From Thermoplasmata archaeon (lineage in GTDB: Archaea > Thermoplasmatota > Thermoplasmata > Halarchaeoplasmatales > Halarchaeoplasmataceae), in contig JAFDTZ010000015.1 of the NCBI GenBank assembly GCA_019594305.1, forward strand, positions 1 to 23,339: a DNA stretch of 23,339 nucleotides. The letters run 5' to 3'. The notes below the pieces were generated by a model, which ran no database searches, was not told where the DNA came from, and worked only from the letters and a program-made list of their open reading frames with translations. Positions 14,865 through 22,659 of this stretch are shown here, one piece after another. Both the position numbers and the translations under genes were made by a program. Within the stretch, counting starts at the first letter, position 1, and every line of letters starts with the position of its first letter.

Positions 14865-15779
14865 ATGAAACCGGTTATCGATATAAGGAACCTTACCAAG
14901 CACTACGGCGATCTGATTGCGGTGAACGATATATCAATATCTATCAATAAGGGAGAGATATTTGCCTTCCTGGGTCCAAACGGTGCGGGAAAAACAACCA
15001 CCGTGGAGATATGCGAGGGTATACGAAAGCCGACATCAGGTAGCGTACATATATTCGGTCGGGAATTCTCCGGTAGATCTAAGAGCATACGCGAACGCAT
15101 CGGGGTGCTGCCTCAGGAATACCGCTCCTTCGAGCGTCTGACGGTGAAGGAGACCCTGAAGTATTACGCATCATTCTACCGGCGTAACCGCGACATAGAC
15201 GAGATAATTAAATTGATGGATCTTGACGATAAGCGTGACGAGCTTTACAAGAACCTCTCGGGCGGCCTTAAGCAAAGGGTGGGTGTCGCCATGGCCCTGG
15301 TTAACGACCCTGATCTCGTGTTCCTGGACGAGCCCACTACGGGCCTCGACCCCAGAGCAAGGAGGGGTGTTTGGAAGGCTATAAGTGCCTTGAGATCCGA
15401 GGGGAAGACCATTTTCCTCACCACTCATTACATGGAGGAGGCAGAATATCTGGCTGACCGTGTGGCCATAATACACAATGGACGCATAGTCGCAGAGGGA
15501 AGTACCCACGACCTGATCTTGCAGAACGGTGACGGTTATACCGTAAAACTTCACGGATGCGACAAAAAACATATGGTCTCTTTGGGTTGGAAAGCCAAAG
15601 TGGCAAAGAACAACACCGTAACACTTCATGTGGAGAACCCTAACGATATAACTAGGATACTGTCAAAGGTGGTAAAGGAAGGGATGATATTCGAAAGCAT
15701 GGAGGTAAGAAGGGCCAATCTGGAAGAGGTATTCCTCAACCTTACGGGAGAGACCCTTGAAGGGGAGGATGCGGAATGA
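14865..15779 (+). CDS. ABC exporter ATP-binding subunit (CcmA/DrrA type)
   Basis: ATPase that powers the permease encoded next. The 304 residues carry Walker A GPNGAGKT (37-44), the Q-loop at Q84, the signature LSGGLKQRV (131-139), Walker B LVFLDE (151-156) and the switch histidine H188. The region after about 210 is a C-terminal extension common in ABC-2 exporters, ending LEEVFLNLTGETLEGE. Ribosome-binding site GAGGTT lies 7 nt before ATG 14865. The last codons overlap the permease start as ATGA, so the subunits are made in step. The substrate is unknown. This family includes drug, lipid and polysaccharide exporters, and the neighbouring epimerase makes a glycan-related substrate worth considering. 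Confidence 0.95.
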   Translation: MKPVIDIRNLTKHYGDLIAVNDISISINKGEIFAFLGPNGAGKTTTVEICEGIRKPTSGSVHIFGREFSGRSKSIRERIGVLPQEYRSFERLTVKETLKYYASFYRRNRDIDEIIKLMDLDDKRDELYKNLSGGLKQRVGVAMALVNDPDLVFLDEPTTGLDPRARRGVWKAISALRSEGKTIFLTTHYMEEAEYLADRVAIIHNGRIVAEGSTHDLILQNGDGYTVKLHGCDKKHMVSLGWKAKVAKNNTVTLHVENPNDITRILSKVVKEGMIFESMEVRRANLEEVFLNLTGETLEGEDAE

Positions 15780-16876
15780 GGCCCGTAGCAATAATCACAG
15801 ACTTCATGGCAAACGTAAAGATGTGGTATCGTTCGAAGGGCACAGTATTCTGGGCCATCGCTTTTCCAGTACTTTTAATGCTGCTCTTCGGGGCCATATT
15901 TCAGGGGCAGGATGATGTTACCATAACACTGTACGTACAGGACATGGACGACACTGATATGTCCGAGATGTTCATATCGTCCCTGGAAGAACGGTTGAAT
16001 ATAGAGACCATCCCATCCCATGTGGAAACGGACAAGTACATAGCAGATAATAATATACGTGCGGCCCTTGTGATACCCGAAGGGTTCGAGGATACAGTCC
16101 ATATGGCGTATCAAGGCTCAAACGATACCGTATCACTGACCCTCTCGTTGGACCCTACAAGAGAATCGGTTAACGGGATGATAAGGGGCGTAGTAGCAGG
16201 CACGTTACAGGGATGGAACAACGAGATAACGGGCGCGGAAAATATTTTGGTATATAGTGAAGAGAGTCTCACAACTCGGGAATTCAAGTTCATCGATTTC
16301 TTCCTACCCGGGGTCATCGGTCTCACGGTGATGACCTCGTCCATCTACGGTACAATATTCAGGAACACGAAATACAAAAAATGGGGTATACTGCGGAAAC
16401 TGTCCACAACACCTTTTTCACGCTGGGAATACCTACTATCCAAGATGCTTTTCATGACCTTCATATCCTTCGTTTCAACCTTCGTCATCATCATTGTGGG
16501 CGTGGTGGTTTGGGACATAAGTGTGATCATCAACGCGTACCTTTTCGTGATAGTCACTTCGGCGGCCTTTGCATTCTCGGGTATGGGAATGCTCATCTCC
16601 CGTTTCGTAAAGGAAGAGGAAACTGCGGATTCCGCCGGGGGTGCGGTCACATTCCCCCAGATGTTCCTTGCGGGAACATTCTTCCCACTGGAGATGATGC
16701 CTGCATACCTGGGACAGATAGCAAGGGTGCTTCCTCTCTATTATGTTAACGAGGGGCTCAGAGACGCCATGATTTACGGGAACAATACGAGCGCCATGAA
16801 CAATACGGCTGTCATATTCGCCATCGCCGCGGTTCTTTTCGTTCTGGGTGCCGCAATGACCACTTGGACCGAATGA
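15776..16876 (+). CDS. ABC-2 type permease subunit
   Basis: Membrane half of the exporter, 366 residues. The first helix spans about residues 22-42. A large outer domain (about 45-170) follows, typical of the ABC2_membrane_3 group. Five more helices lie near 172-193, 222-246, 250-275, 288-308 and 343-363. The stretch TFPQMFLAGTFFPLEMMPAY and then LPLYYVNEGLRD is the usual ABC-2 signature. Two permease and two ATPase chains would make the transporter. The start overlaps the ATPase stop. The last helix ends only three residues before the stop, which is normal for this group. Nothing appears truncated. Substrate is undefined. Confidence 0.93.
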   Translation: MRPVAIITDFMANVKMWYRSKGTVFWAIAFPVLLMLLFGAIFQGQDDVTITLYVQDMDDTDMSEMFISSLEERLNIETIPSHVETDKYIADNNIRAALVIPEGFEDTVHMAYQGSNDTVSLTLSLDPTRESVNGMIRGVVAGTLQGWNNEITGAENILVYSEESLTTREFKFIDFFLPGVIGLTVMTSSIYGTIFRNTKYKKWGILRKLSTTPFSRWEYLLSKMLFMTFISFVSTFVIIIVGVVVWDISVIINAYLFVIVTSAAFAFSGMGMLISRFVKEEETADSAGGAVTFPQMFLAGTFFPLEMMPAYLGQIARVLPLYYVNEGLRDAMIYGNNTSAMNNTAVIFAIAAVLFVLGAAMTTWTE

Positions 16877-16893
16877 CGAAAATGACCAAAGGA

Positions 16894-16899
16894 TTTATA
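16894..16899 (+). promoter_or_regulatory. TATA box of the decarboxylase operon
   Basis: TTTATA within GGATTTATACACC. A start near 16922 would leave a leader of about 45 nt with a strong GAGGAGGT at 16952-16959. This operon therefore differs from the leaderless genes around it. Confidence 0.5.
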
Positions 16900-16966
16900 C
16901 ACCACCTGCATTTAACGATAGAAAAACTCGTTGCTTCTAATAAGAGCAATCGAGGAGGTAACCAAC

Positions 16967-18757
16967 ATGGTAGAACTCCACGACCAAACGTTCAGGGACG
17001 CACACCAATCCGTTCTGGCAACAAGATTGAGGACGGAGGATATGCTTCCCATATGCTCGAAGATGGACGAAGTCGGTTTTCACTCTCTGGAAGTGTGGGG
17101 TGGTGCAACTTTTGACGTAGCTATCAGGTATCTGAATGAAGATCCATGGGAACGGCTCAGTACTCTAAAACAAAATATGCCGAATACGCCGCTCCAGATG
17201 CTCGAAAGAGCCATGAACATAGTGGCTTACAGAAGCTACCCCGACGACATAGTAAAGACATTCATCTTTTACGCAAAAAAGAACGGCTGCGATAATTTCA
17301 GGATATTCGATGCTCTGAACGATCTTAGGAATATGGAAGTACCGATAAAGACGGTTAAAGATGTAGGCGGCCATGCTCAGGGTTCATTGTGTTATACGAT
17401 CTCTCCCATACATACCGTCGAACGCTATGTGGAAGACTTTAAAAAACTGGAGAAGATGGGTTGCGATTCCCTCTGCATAAAAGATATGGCAGGGATGATA
17501 TCACCCACCAGGGCCTACGATATTATAAAGGGGTGCAAGGACACCGGCATAAAAATACCCATAGACCTTCACAGCCATAACACTTCGGGGATGACAGGAC
17601 TATCGTACATGAGAGCGTGCGACGCCGGGATCGATATTCTGGATACATCGATATCATCTCTTACCGGCAGCACCGGACAGCCGCCCACGGAATCGGTGGT
17701 TGCCGCTTTGAAGGACACTGAATTCGATACCGGTTACGACATGTCAATACTGATGGAGATAAGGGAATACTTTCAGGAAGTATGGAAGAAGTACAGTCAT
17801 CTTCATAGACAGGCCGCAATGAGGATCGACCCGTCTGTTACGGTTCATCAGGTACCAGGCGGTATGCTGTCCAACCTTGTTTTCCAGTTGGAACAGCAGG
17901 GTGCGGGTGATAAGTACGATGAAGTACTAAAGGAAACACCAGAGGTGAGAAAAGACTTCGGTTATCCGCCTTTGGTAACGCCTTCTTCTCAGGTTGTGGG
18001 TGTCCAGTCGGTTATGAACGTTCTCTTCGGTAGATACAAGAAGATAACTAACGATACCAAGGAATACTTCAGGGGTATGTACGGCAAGCCACCGGGAGAG
18101 ATATCCGAAGAGATGTACAAGAAGATATTGGGTCCCAACTGGCGTGACGAGGTGATCGACTGCAGGCCGTCCGACATGTTAGAACCACAGTTCAAGAAGA
18201 GAAAGGACGAGCTGGAAGAGAAGGGTCTCGGTAGCAAGCCGGAAGACGTGCTCACCTACGCAATTTATCCGGAGATAGGCTTAAGGTTCCTTAAAGGTGA
18301 AGCTAAAGCCGAATTCACCTCCGATCAGCTTCCTTTGAAAAAACCTGAAGAGAAAAAAGAAGTTGTTAGACGCCCTGAATTCCCCATGGACGGTAAAGTA
18401 AAAGTCGACGGCACGGAATATGATGTGAAGATGAAGAGCGGTGAGACGATCGTAGTAAATGGTAAGGAGTACAGCATCTCCGTTCTATTTCCCAGCTCAA
18501 AGGATAAGCAAAACCCGAAAAATAAGCCCAAGGTAGACCGTGAAGCCTTTAAAGTATCTGCACCCATGTTGGGCACTATCCTGCGCATACCGGTAAACGT
18601 AGGTGAAAAGGTGAAATCGGGCGATACGATTGCAGTACTGGAAGCCATGAAGATGGAGAACGATATAACGTCCCCTCGTGACGGAGCGATAGCATCCATA
18701 AATGTAAAAGAAGGGCAGGATGTCGAAGAAGGCGACGTAATAGCCGTTCTGGAGTGA
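16967..18757 (+). CDS. oadA: Oxaloacetate decarboxylase (Na+ pump) alpha subunit, biotin-containing
   Basis: Carboxyltransferase that moves CO2 from a 2-oxoacid, most likely oxaloacetate, to its own biotin; the beta subunit then releases it and exports Na+. The 596 residues have a TIM barrel (about 1-260) with D11 in RDAHQS, K172 in IKDMAG, and metal ligands H202 and H204 in LHSHNT. A conserved PYC_OADA region follows (to about 455), then a charged linker and a biotinyl domain with K562 in EAMKMEN, 35 residues from the end as usual. I chose ATG 16967 because homology starts at VELHDQTFRDAHQS and GAGGAGGT lies just upstream; an earlier in-frame start at 16931 has neither. The same fold serves as pyruvate carboxylase subunit B, but the gamma and beta genes behind it favour the pump. 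Confidence 0.93.
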   Translation: MVELHDQTFRDAHQSVLATRLRTEDMLPICSKMDEVGFHSLEVWGGATFDVAIRYLNEDPWERLSTLKQNMPNTPLQMLERAMNIVAYRSYPDDIVKTFIFYAKKNGCDNFRIFDALNDLRNMEVPIKTVKDVGGHAQGSLCYTISPIHTVERYVEDFKKLEKMGCDSLCIKDMAGMISPTRAYDIIKGCKDTGIKIPIDLHSHNTSGMTGLSYMRACDAGIDILDTSISSLTGSTGQPPTESVVAALKDTEFDTGYDMSILMEIREYFQEVWKKYSHLHRQAAMRIDPSVTVHQVPGGMLSNLVFQLEQQGAGDKYDEVLKETPEVRKDFGYPPLVTPSSQVVGVQSVMNVLFGRYKKITNDTKEYFRGMYGKPPGEISEEMYKKILGPNWRDEVIDCRPSDMLEPQFKKRKDELEEKGLGSKPEDVLTYAIYPEIGLRFLKGEAKAEFTSDQLPLKKPEEKKEVVRRPEFPMDGKVKVDGTEYDVKMKSGETIVVNGKEYSISVLFPSSKDKQNPKNKPKVDREAFKVSAPMLGTILRIPVNVGEKVKSGDTIAVLEAMKMENDITSPRDGAIASINVKEGQDVEEGDVIAVLE

Positions 18758-18762
18758 GTTAA

Positions 18763-18954
18763 ATGAACACACCTACTACCCAAGAATTAATTTTTATTGG
18801 GGTGTTGGTAGTATTCATAACACTGGGAATACTGACCTTGAGCACGTATATTACAGGATGGATAGTCGACAAATTTTTCGGTGGTAGGGACGAAGATGAG
18901 ATCGAAAGAGTAGCTGCTATAGCGACAGCAATAATTGCAGGAGGGAAGGAATAG
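18763..18954 (+). CDS. oadG: Decarboxylase Na+ pump gamma subunit (OadG-like)
   Basis: Small membrane protein that anchors the alpha subunit to the beta channel. It has 63 residues: one helix (about 9-34, LIFIGVLVVFITLGILTLSTYI), a charged middle (GGRDEDEIERV) and a short alanine/isoleucine-rich end (AAIATAIIAGG), which is the usual OadG/MmdD pattern. It is shorter than many bacterial OadG proteins and lacks an extended tail or zinc-binding residues. The start is 5 bp after the alpha stop, and its stop touches the beta start codon (TAG-ATG). Identification rests on size, topology and position between alpha and beta, since sequence conservation in this family is low. Confidence 0.85.
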   Translation: MNTPTTQELIFIGVLVVFITLGILTLSTYITGWIVDKFFGGRDEDEIERVAAIATAIIAGGKE

Positions 18955-20070
18955 ATGTTTGAATTCTTCAGAGTAGGAATTTCAACTCTGGTTTGGCAAA
19001 ATTGGGTCATGATGGCTGTGGCTATCATACTGATCTACCTGGCGATATTCAAAAAAATGGAGCCTTTACTGTTGGGCCCCATCGGATTTGCTACTTTGTT
19101 GGCAAACGTTGCCCGGACAGAGATGGGATTAACCGACCCAGGCGGTCTTATGGAGGTAGTTTATACACAGTTGATAAGTACGGGTATCATACCTTTGATA
19201 ATCTTTCTAGGGATAGGAACTATGACGGATTTCTCTCCTCTTCTAGCGAACCCTAAGACCTTCTTACTCGGAGCAGCGGCTCAGATAGGTATTTTTTGTG
19301 CACTTGGACTTGCGGTGATGATAGGATTCAATTTAAACGAAGCCGCATCTATAGGAATTATTGGAGGTGCCGACGGCCCAACCGCGATATATACGGCCAC
19401 AAGGTTGGTGGGTGACCAGCCGGGTATAATTGCGGCAGTTACCGTGGCGGCTTACTCGTATATGGCATTGGTGCCGATCATACAACCACCCATAATCAAA
19501 GCCCTTACCACCAAGGAACAAAGGAAGATCACCATGGGTAAATTACGGAAGGTTAGACCGATAGAGAAGATACTTTTTCCCATCACAGTTACAATAATAG
19601 TCGGAATTGTAGTCCCCTTCGCACTACCTTTAGTGGGGATGTTGATGCTGGGCAACCTTTTCCAGGTCTCAGGTGTTATGGATAGATTATCCAAAAGCGG
19701 AGGAAACGAACTTATCAATATAGCCACTATAATGCTCGGTCTTGGTATAGGCTTTTTGATGGTGGGCGAAACTTTCCTTAATCAGCAGACCCTCAAGATA
19801 TTACTACTTGGTATATTCGCCTTCGCCACCGCCACCGCAGGAGGTACCCTCCTGGGGCAGCTTTTCTATAAGCTTTCGGGCGGTAAGATTAACCCCATGA
19901 TAGGCGCTGCGGGAGTTTCCGCCGTACCCATGGCCGCCCGGGTGGTCCAGAAAATGGGGCAGAAAGAAAATCCCGGAAGTCATCTTCTCATGCACGCCAT
20001 GGGCCCCAACGTGGCCGGCGTAATAGGGTCGGCCACTGCCGCAGGAGTGCTTATAGGACTGTTGGGTTGA
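18955..20070 (+). CDS. oadB: Na+-translocating decarboxylase beta subunit
   Basis: Integral membrane subunit that decarboxylates carboxybiotin and pumps Na+ outward. The 371 residues form about nine hydrophobic segments. The conserved IIGGADGPTAIY block carries the essential aspartate, here D140. A second block near residues 321-335 (GAAGVSAVPMAARVVQ) corresponds to the Na+/proton-binding helix, and HLLMHAMGPNVAGVIGSA closes the protein. Length and motifs match OadB, GcdB and MmdB. The beta subunit alone does not reveal the substrate; the alpha subunit suggests oxaloacetate. The start directly abuts the gamma stop, with GGAGGGAAGG upstream. The last third is somewhat richer in third-position G+C than the first. 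Confidence 0.96.
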   Translation: MFEFFRVGISTLVWQNWVMMAVAIILIYLAIFKKMEPLLLGPIGFATLLANVARTEMGLTDPGGLMEVVYTQLISTGIIPLIIFLGIGTMTDFSPLLANPKTFLLGAAAQIGIFCALGLAVMIGFNLNEAASIGIIGGADGPTAIYTATRLVGDQPGIIAAVTVAAYSYMALVPIIQPPIIKALTTKEQRKITMGKLRKVRPIEKILFPITVTIIVGIVVPFALPLVGMLMLGNLFQVSGVMDRLSKSGGNELINIATIMLGLGIGFLMVGETFLNQQTLKILLLGIFAFATATAGGTLLGQLFYKLSGGKINPMIGAAGVSAVPMAARVVQKMGQKENPGSHLLMHAMGPNVAGVIGSATAAGVLIGLLG

Positions 20071-20074
20071 TAAA

Positions 20075-20404
20075 ATGAAATGTGTATACGTGAAAAAAGG
20101 CAATGAAAAGAAAAAGAAAAAAGTGGACGGTAAACTCTTTCGTTTGCTGCAAAAATCTGACGAGATGGAAGCGATAATAGCGGAACTTGAGGTGGGTGTA
20201 GAATCCAGCCGGTACCGTCACCAGGGTGAAGAATTTCACATCGTATTGAAAGGTAAAATGGAGTACACGGTGGGCAAAGATGTGTACACCATGGAAGTGG
20301 GAGACTCCCTCTGGCACCCTTCGAACATATACCACAGTGCCAAGAACATCGGTGACGAGAGATTGGTCTATCTAACGGTAAGCACTCCGCCCACGTTCAT
20401 TTGA
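20075..20404 (+). CDS. Single-domain cupin, likely fourth gene of the decarboxylase operon
   Basis: Small beta-barrel protein of 109 residues; cellular role unknown. Cupin motif 1 is partial: H49, then E53 in RHQGEEFHIVLKG, with H55 nearby. Motif 2 is GDSLWHPSNIYHSAKN with H87. This set can bind one metal ion. The first 20 residues are lysine-rich and lie outside the barrel. Start ATG 20075 is 4 bp after the beta-subunit stop, so it is almost certainly co-transcribed with the pump. Possible roles are sensing or isomerising a small carboxylate, or regulating the pump. These are guesses from position. A stand-alone sugar-phosphate or oxalate-type cupin cannot be excluded. Confidence 0.82.
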   Translation: MKCVYVKKGNEKKKKKVDGKLFRLLQKSDEMEAIIAELEVGVESSRYRHQGEEFHIVLKGKMEYTVGKDVYTMEVGDSLWHPSNIYHSAKNIGDERLVYLTVSTPPTFI

Positions 20405-20641
20405 TCCACCGTACCATGTTCGATTTATCCAAGGTGTTCTAAACCTACGGACTTTGGTTTGACGGGCCAATTCTTTATCAGGCTTCATGGGGGGTTTAAA
20501 TGATCTGGTACTAACTGTAAATATGATATAGAGAGGTAGAAAACGGATGCAGGGATATACATAGTTACCGAATGCGAAATCACATAGAAAGTCGTTATCT
20601 GCATAAATTCTATTTACATCCCAATACATTAAGACGATAAC
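20405..20641. other. 237-bp gap with no recognised gene
   Basis: The longest gap in the right half. On the plus strand there are only tiny frames, the largest 22 codons ending at 20640. A 93-codon minus-strand frame crosses it but overlaps both neighbours and has no promoter or ribosome-binding site. AAACC and GGTTT (near 20440-20460) could form a weak 5-bp stem. TCTATTTAC near 20609-20617 may be the TATA box of the next gene. A small RNA is possible but unsupported. Confidence 0.4.
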
Positions 20642-21130
20642 ATGAGCTTTCATAACGACTATGAAAAATGGAATAAGATGACCGATCCGGAAAACTGTCC
20701 TGTTTGTAGAGCAGAACCCATGCCCGAGGGCATGATAGACCTCTACGAATTAAAGCACTCGTGGTTAAATTCCGAAAAAGTGGAGTGTATCAAATGGGCG
20801 TGTCATGCCACCGCTAAATATCACGGTATCGAATTATACCATCTCAAAGATAATGAATTATCGGGTTTCATGAAGGATATCCGGATATACGCGAAAGCTT
20901 TGAAGAATGTAACAGGCGGTGTTAAGATAAATTACGAGATACACGGAAATACGATACCACATCTCCATCTTCACCTGTATCCCCGGACCATCGACGACCC
21001 TTTTCCCGGACAACCCATAGACTACAACAAAAAGAGTACGGATATATACGACGAAGGAGAATACGAGGAGTTTGTAGCGAAGATGAAGCTCGAATTAGAT
21101 CGATTGACGGCGGATGCAGAAAATGAATAA
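20642..21130 (+). CDS. HIT-family nucleotide-binding protein
   Basis: Probably hydrolyses or transfers nucleotides from a small phosphoanhydride substrate such as a dinucleoside polyphosphate or AMP conjugate. The 162 residues have a CPVC pair (C19, C22) that may bind zinc with later histidines, and the catalytic triad HLHLHLY with H107, H109 and H111 after KINYEIHGNTIPH. The C-terminal third is acidic and helical. A leaderless start at ATG 20642 is likely. The end overlaps the next gene by 8 to 17 bp depending on its start. The substrate is not predictable. The acetyltransferases behind it suggest a small modification operon, though no target is known. Confidence 0.88.
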   Translation: MSFHNDYEKWNKMTDPENCPVCRAEPMPEGMIDLYELKHSWLNSEKVECIKWACHATAKYHGIELYHLKDNELSGFMKDIRIYAKALKNVTGGVKINYEIHGNTIPHLHLHLYPRTIDDPFPGQPIDYNKKSTDIYDEGEYEEFVAKMKLELDRLTADAENE

Positions 21131-21587
21131 AATAGAGATGTTTAATAATAGAAAACATATAAATAACGGTCTTGAACTCGCCAGAGGATTAACGGAGTAT
21201 TTCAACGAGGACGGTTACGAAAAGATGGAACAGGATCTGATAGAACACGAACTTTACACCGCTTTTCAGGAAAATCAACTAGTCGGTTTCATCACTATAC
21301 ATCATAAAAACCGGGATGTAGCTGAGATATCCTGGATGGCCGTAGATAAAGAACTTCAAGGGAAGGGTATCGGCTCCCGCTTGTTAGAATATGTAATACG
21401 GGATCTCAAACAAGATTTTAAATTACTCGAAGTCAAAACACTGTCTGAAATAGACGATTACGAGCCCTACAAGGCAACCAGAGCCTTTTACCGAAAACAC
21501 GGTTTTTTGTTATTGGACACCATCTGTCCCTATCCCGGTTGGGGTGAAGACAATCCGTGTGATATATATGTGAAAATTTTGGAATGA
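21123..21587 (+). CDS. GNAT-family N-acetyltransferase
   Basis: Transfers an acetyl group from acetyl-CoA to an amine on an unknown substrate. About 154 residues. The acetyl-CoA site is the pattern VDKELQGKGIGSRLL (Q-x-x-G-x-G), preceded by strand ISWMAV and followed by helix YVIRDL. The later LEVKTLSE strand and ATRAFYRKHGF give the usual C-terminal signature. The family call is secure. ATG 21123 overlaps the HIT stop (ATGAATAA); ATG 21114 would add three residues and is equally possible. It lies in an apparent HIT-GNAT-GNAT operon. Confidence 0.9.
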   Translation: MNKIEMFNNRKHINNGLELARGLTEYFNEDGYEKMEQDLIEHELYTAFQENQLVGFITIHHKNRDVAEISWMAVDKELQGKGIGSRLLEYVIRDLKQDFKLLEVKTLSEIDDYEPYKATRAFYRKHGFLLLDTICPYPGWGEDNPCDIYVKILE

Positions 21588-21593
21588 GAGTGT

Positions 21594-22559
21594 ATGAAAA
21601 TAGGTTACGAGGATCCGGATGTGAAGTACCTGGACGAGGTCCTTGAAATCGTGGTTAGGGCCTACCGGGAAGAAAGAAAGGATGTTCCATGTCTCCCCGT
21701 CGAGGATAATTTAAGGGATAAGTTAAGGCAGCACCTTGAAAAGCTCCTCGAAGGCGGTTCGGGGGTCATGATTACTGGTGAGGACGGACTACGTGGTTTC
21801 ATGGTGGGAATTAAGAACCGTGAACTATTCGGTAAGTACGATGGAATATACTGTCCTATATACGGGCACGGTGCCCTTGGGAACAACATAAAGGGGTTGT
21901 ACGGAGAATTGTACGGGCAGGCCGCCCATAAATGGGTCGAAGAAGGATCGATAACCCATGCCGTTGCCCTGTTCGCCCACGACGTTGATCTGATTGACAC
22001 CTGGTTTTGGCTAGGATTCGGTCTCCGCTGCGTAGATTCTATTAAGGAAGTTTCTCCTGCGGGTATCGACATACCTACCACCATCAGAAAGGCCCTCAAA
22101 GTGGATTTATCGGTATTGGCTGATCTGCACAGACAACATAACCTTTACTACCGAAAATCCCCTACCTTCATGCCTAACCAGGATGAAGACCCCGTCCTTG
22201 ATCTGAGAAACTGGCTAAAAAAAGAGGATCGTCACATATGGATAGCCTATAAGCATGACGACCTCATAGGATATGTTAGAATCCAGCCCACTGCCGAATC
22301 ATTTGTTTCCGAATATAGGGAGGTAATGAACATCACCGCCGCATACGTAAAGGACGATTACAGGAATTCGGGCGTCGCAAGGAACCTGCTGGAGACGGTG
22401 GAGTGTTGGCTAAAGGATAATGGCTACACACTTTGCGGGGTGGATTTCGAGTCCATTAACCCCTTGGGAAGCGCTTTTTGGAATAGAAATTTCACCCCAT
22501 ACTCTTTCACACTCGTAAGACGGGTGGACGACAGGATACTCTCGTTGAAAACCTCGTAA
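21594..22559 (+). CDS. Two-domain GNAT-like acetyltransferase
   Basis: A 321-residue protein with two acetyltransferase-like halves. Residues 1-150 have the GNAT outline (SGVMITGEDGLRGFMVG, a long GYDGIY-like loop, then HAVALFAHDVDLIDTWFWLGFGLRCVD) but no clear acetyl-CoA loop. Residues 170-315 are intact, with strand ITAAYVKDDYRNSGVARNLLE (R-x-x-G-x-A loop) and GVDFESINPLGSAFWNRNF at the end. Such tandem proteins usually keep one working site while the other half helps bind substrate. The gene starts 6 bp after the previous stop, so co-transcription is likely. Substrate is unknown; small molecules such as aminoglycosides or peptide N-termini are family possibilities only. Confidence 0.85.
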   Translation: MKIGYEDPDVKYLDEVLEIVVRAYREERKDVPCLPVEDNLRDKLRQHLEKLLEGGSGVMITGEDGLRGFMVGIKNRELFGKYDGIYCPIYGHGALGNNIKGLYGELYGQAAHKWVEEGSITHAVALFAHDVDLIDTWFWLGFGLRCVDSIKEVSPAGIDIPTTIRKALKVDLSVLADLHRQHNLYYRKSPTFMPNQDEDPVLDLRNWLKKEDRHIWIAYKHDDLIGYVRIQPTAESFVSEYREVMNITAAYVKDDYRNSGVARNLLETVECWLKDNGYTLCGVDFESINPLGSAFWNRNFTPYSFTLVRRVDDRILSLKTS

Positions 22560-22629
22560 GATAGTTTTGTAATGGAAACGGGGATATCCTCAGGTTGCTC
22601 TTTAACCACGAAATTTTTACCTAGAATAG

Positions 22630-22637
22630 TTATATAC
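22630..22637 (+). promoter_or_regulatory. TATA box of the cation exchanger gene
   Basis: TTATATAC is centred about 26 bp before ATG 22660, fitting a leaderless transcript. It lies in a 100-bp gap behind the acetyltransferase gene with no other visible element. Confidence 0.55.
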
Positions 22638-22659
22638 TTACCTTCATTTAGGTGGGATA

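Noticed and set aside
16931..16966. Upstream in-frame start adding 12 residues to the decarboxylase alpha subunit
   Set aside because: The added residues cover the GAGGAGGT ribosome-binding site of ATG 16967 and lie outside the family homology.
18955..20070. Composition shift within the beta-subunit gene as a second recombination point
   Set aside because: Third-position G+C rises only from about 51% to about 67% by hand count. That is gradual and could reflect alanine- and glycine-rich helices.
20572..20640. 22-codon plus-strand frame just before the HIT gene, as a leader peptide
   Set aside because: No ribosome-binding site, no run of regulatory codons, and the HIT mRNA probably starts inside it.
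20372..20653. 93-codon minus-strand frame across the cupin-HIT gap
   Set aside because: It overlaps both the cupin end and the HIT start, has no upstream signals, and its composition is not protein-like.
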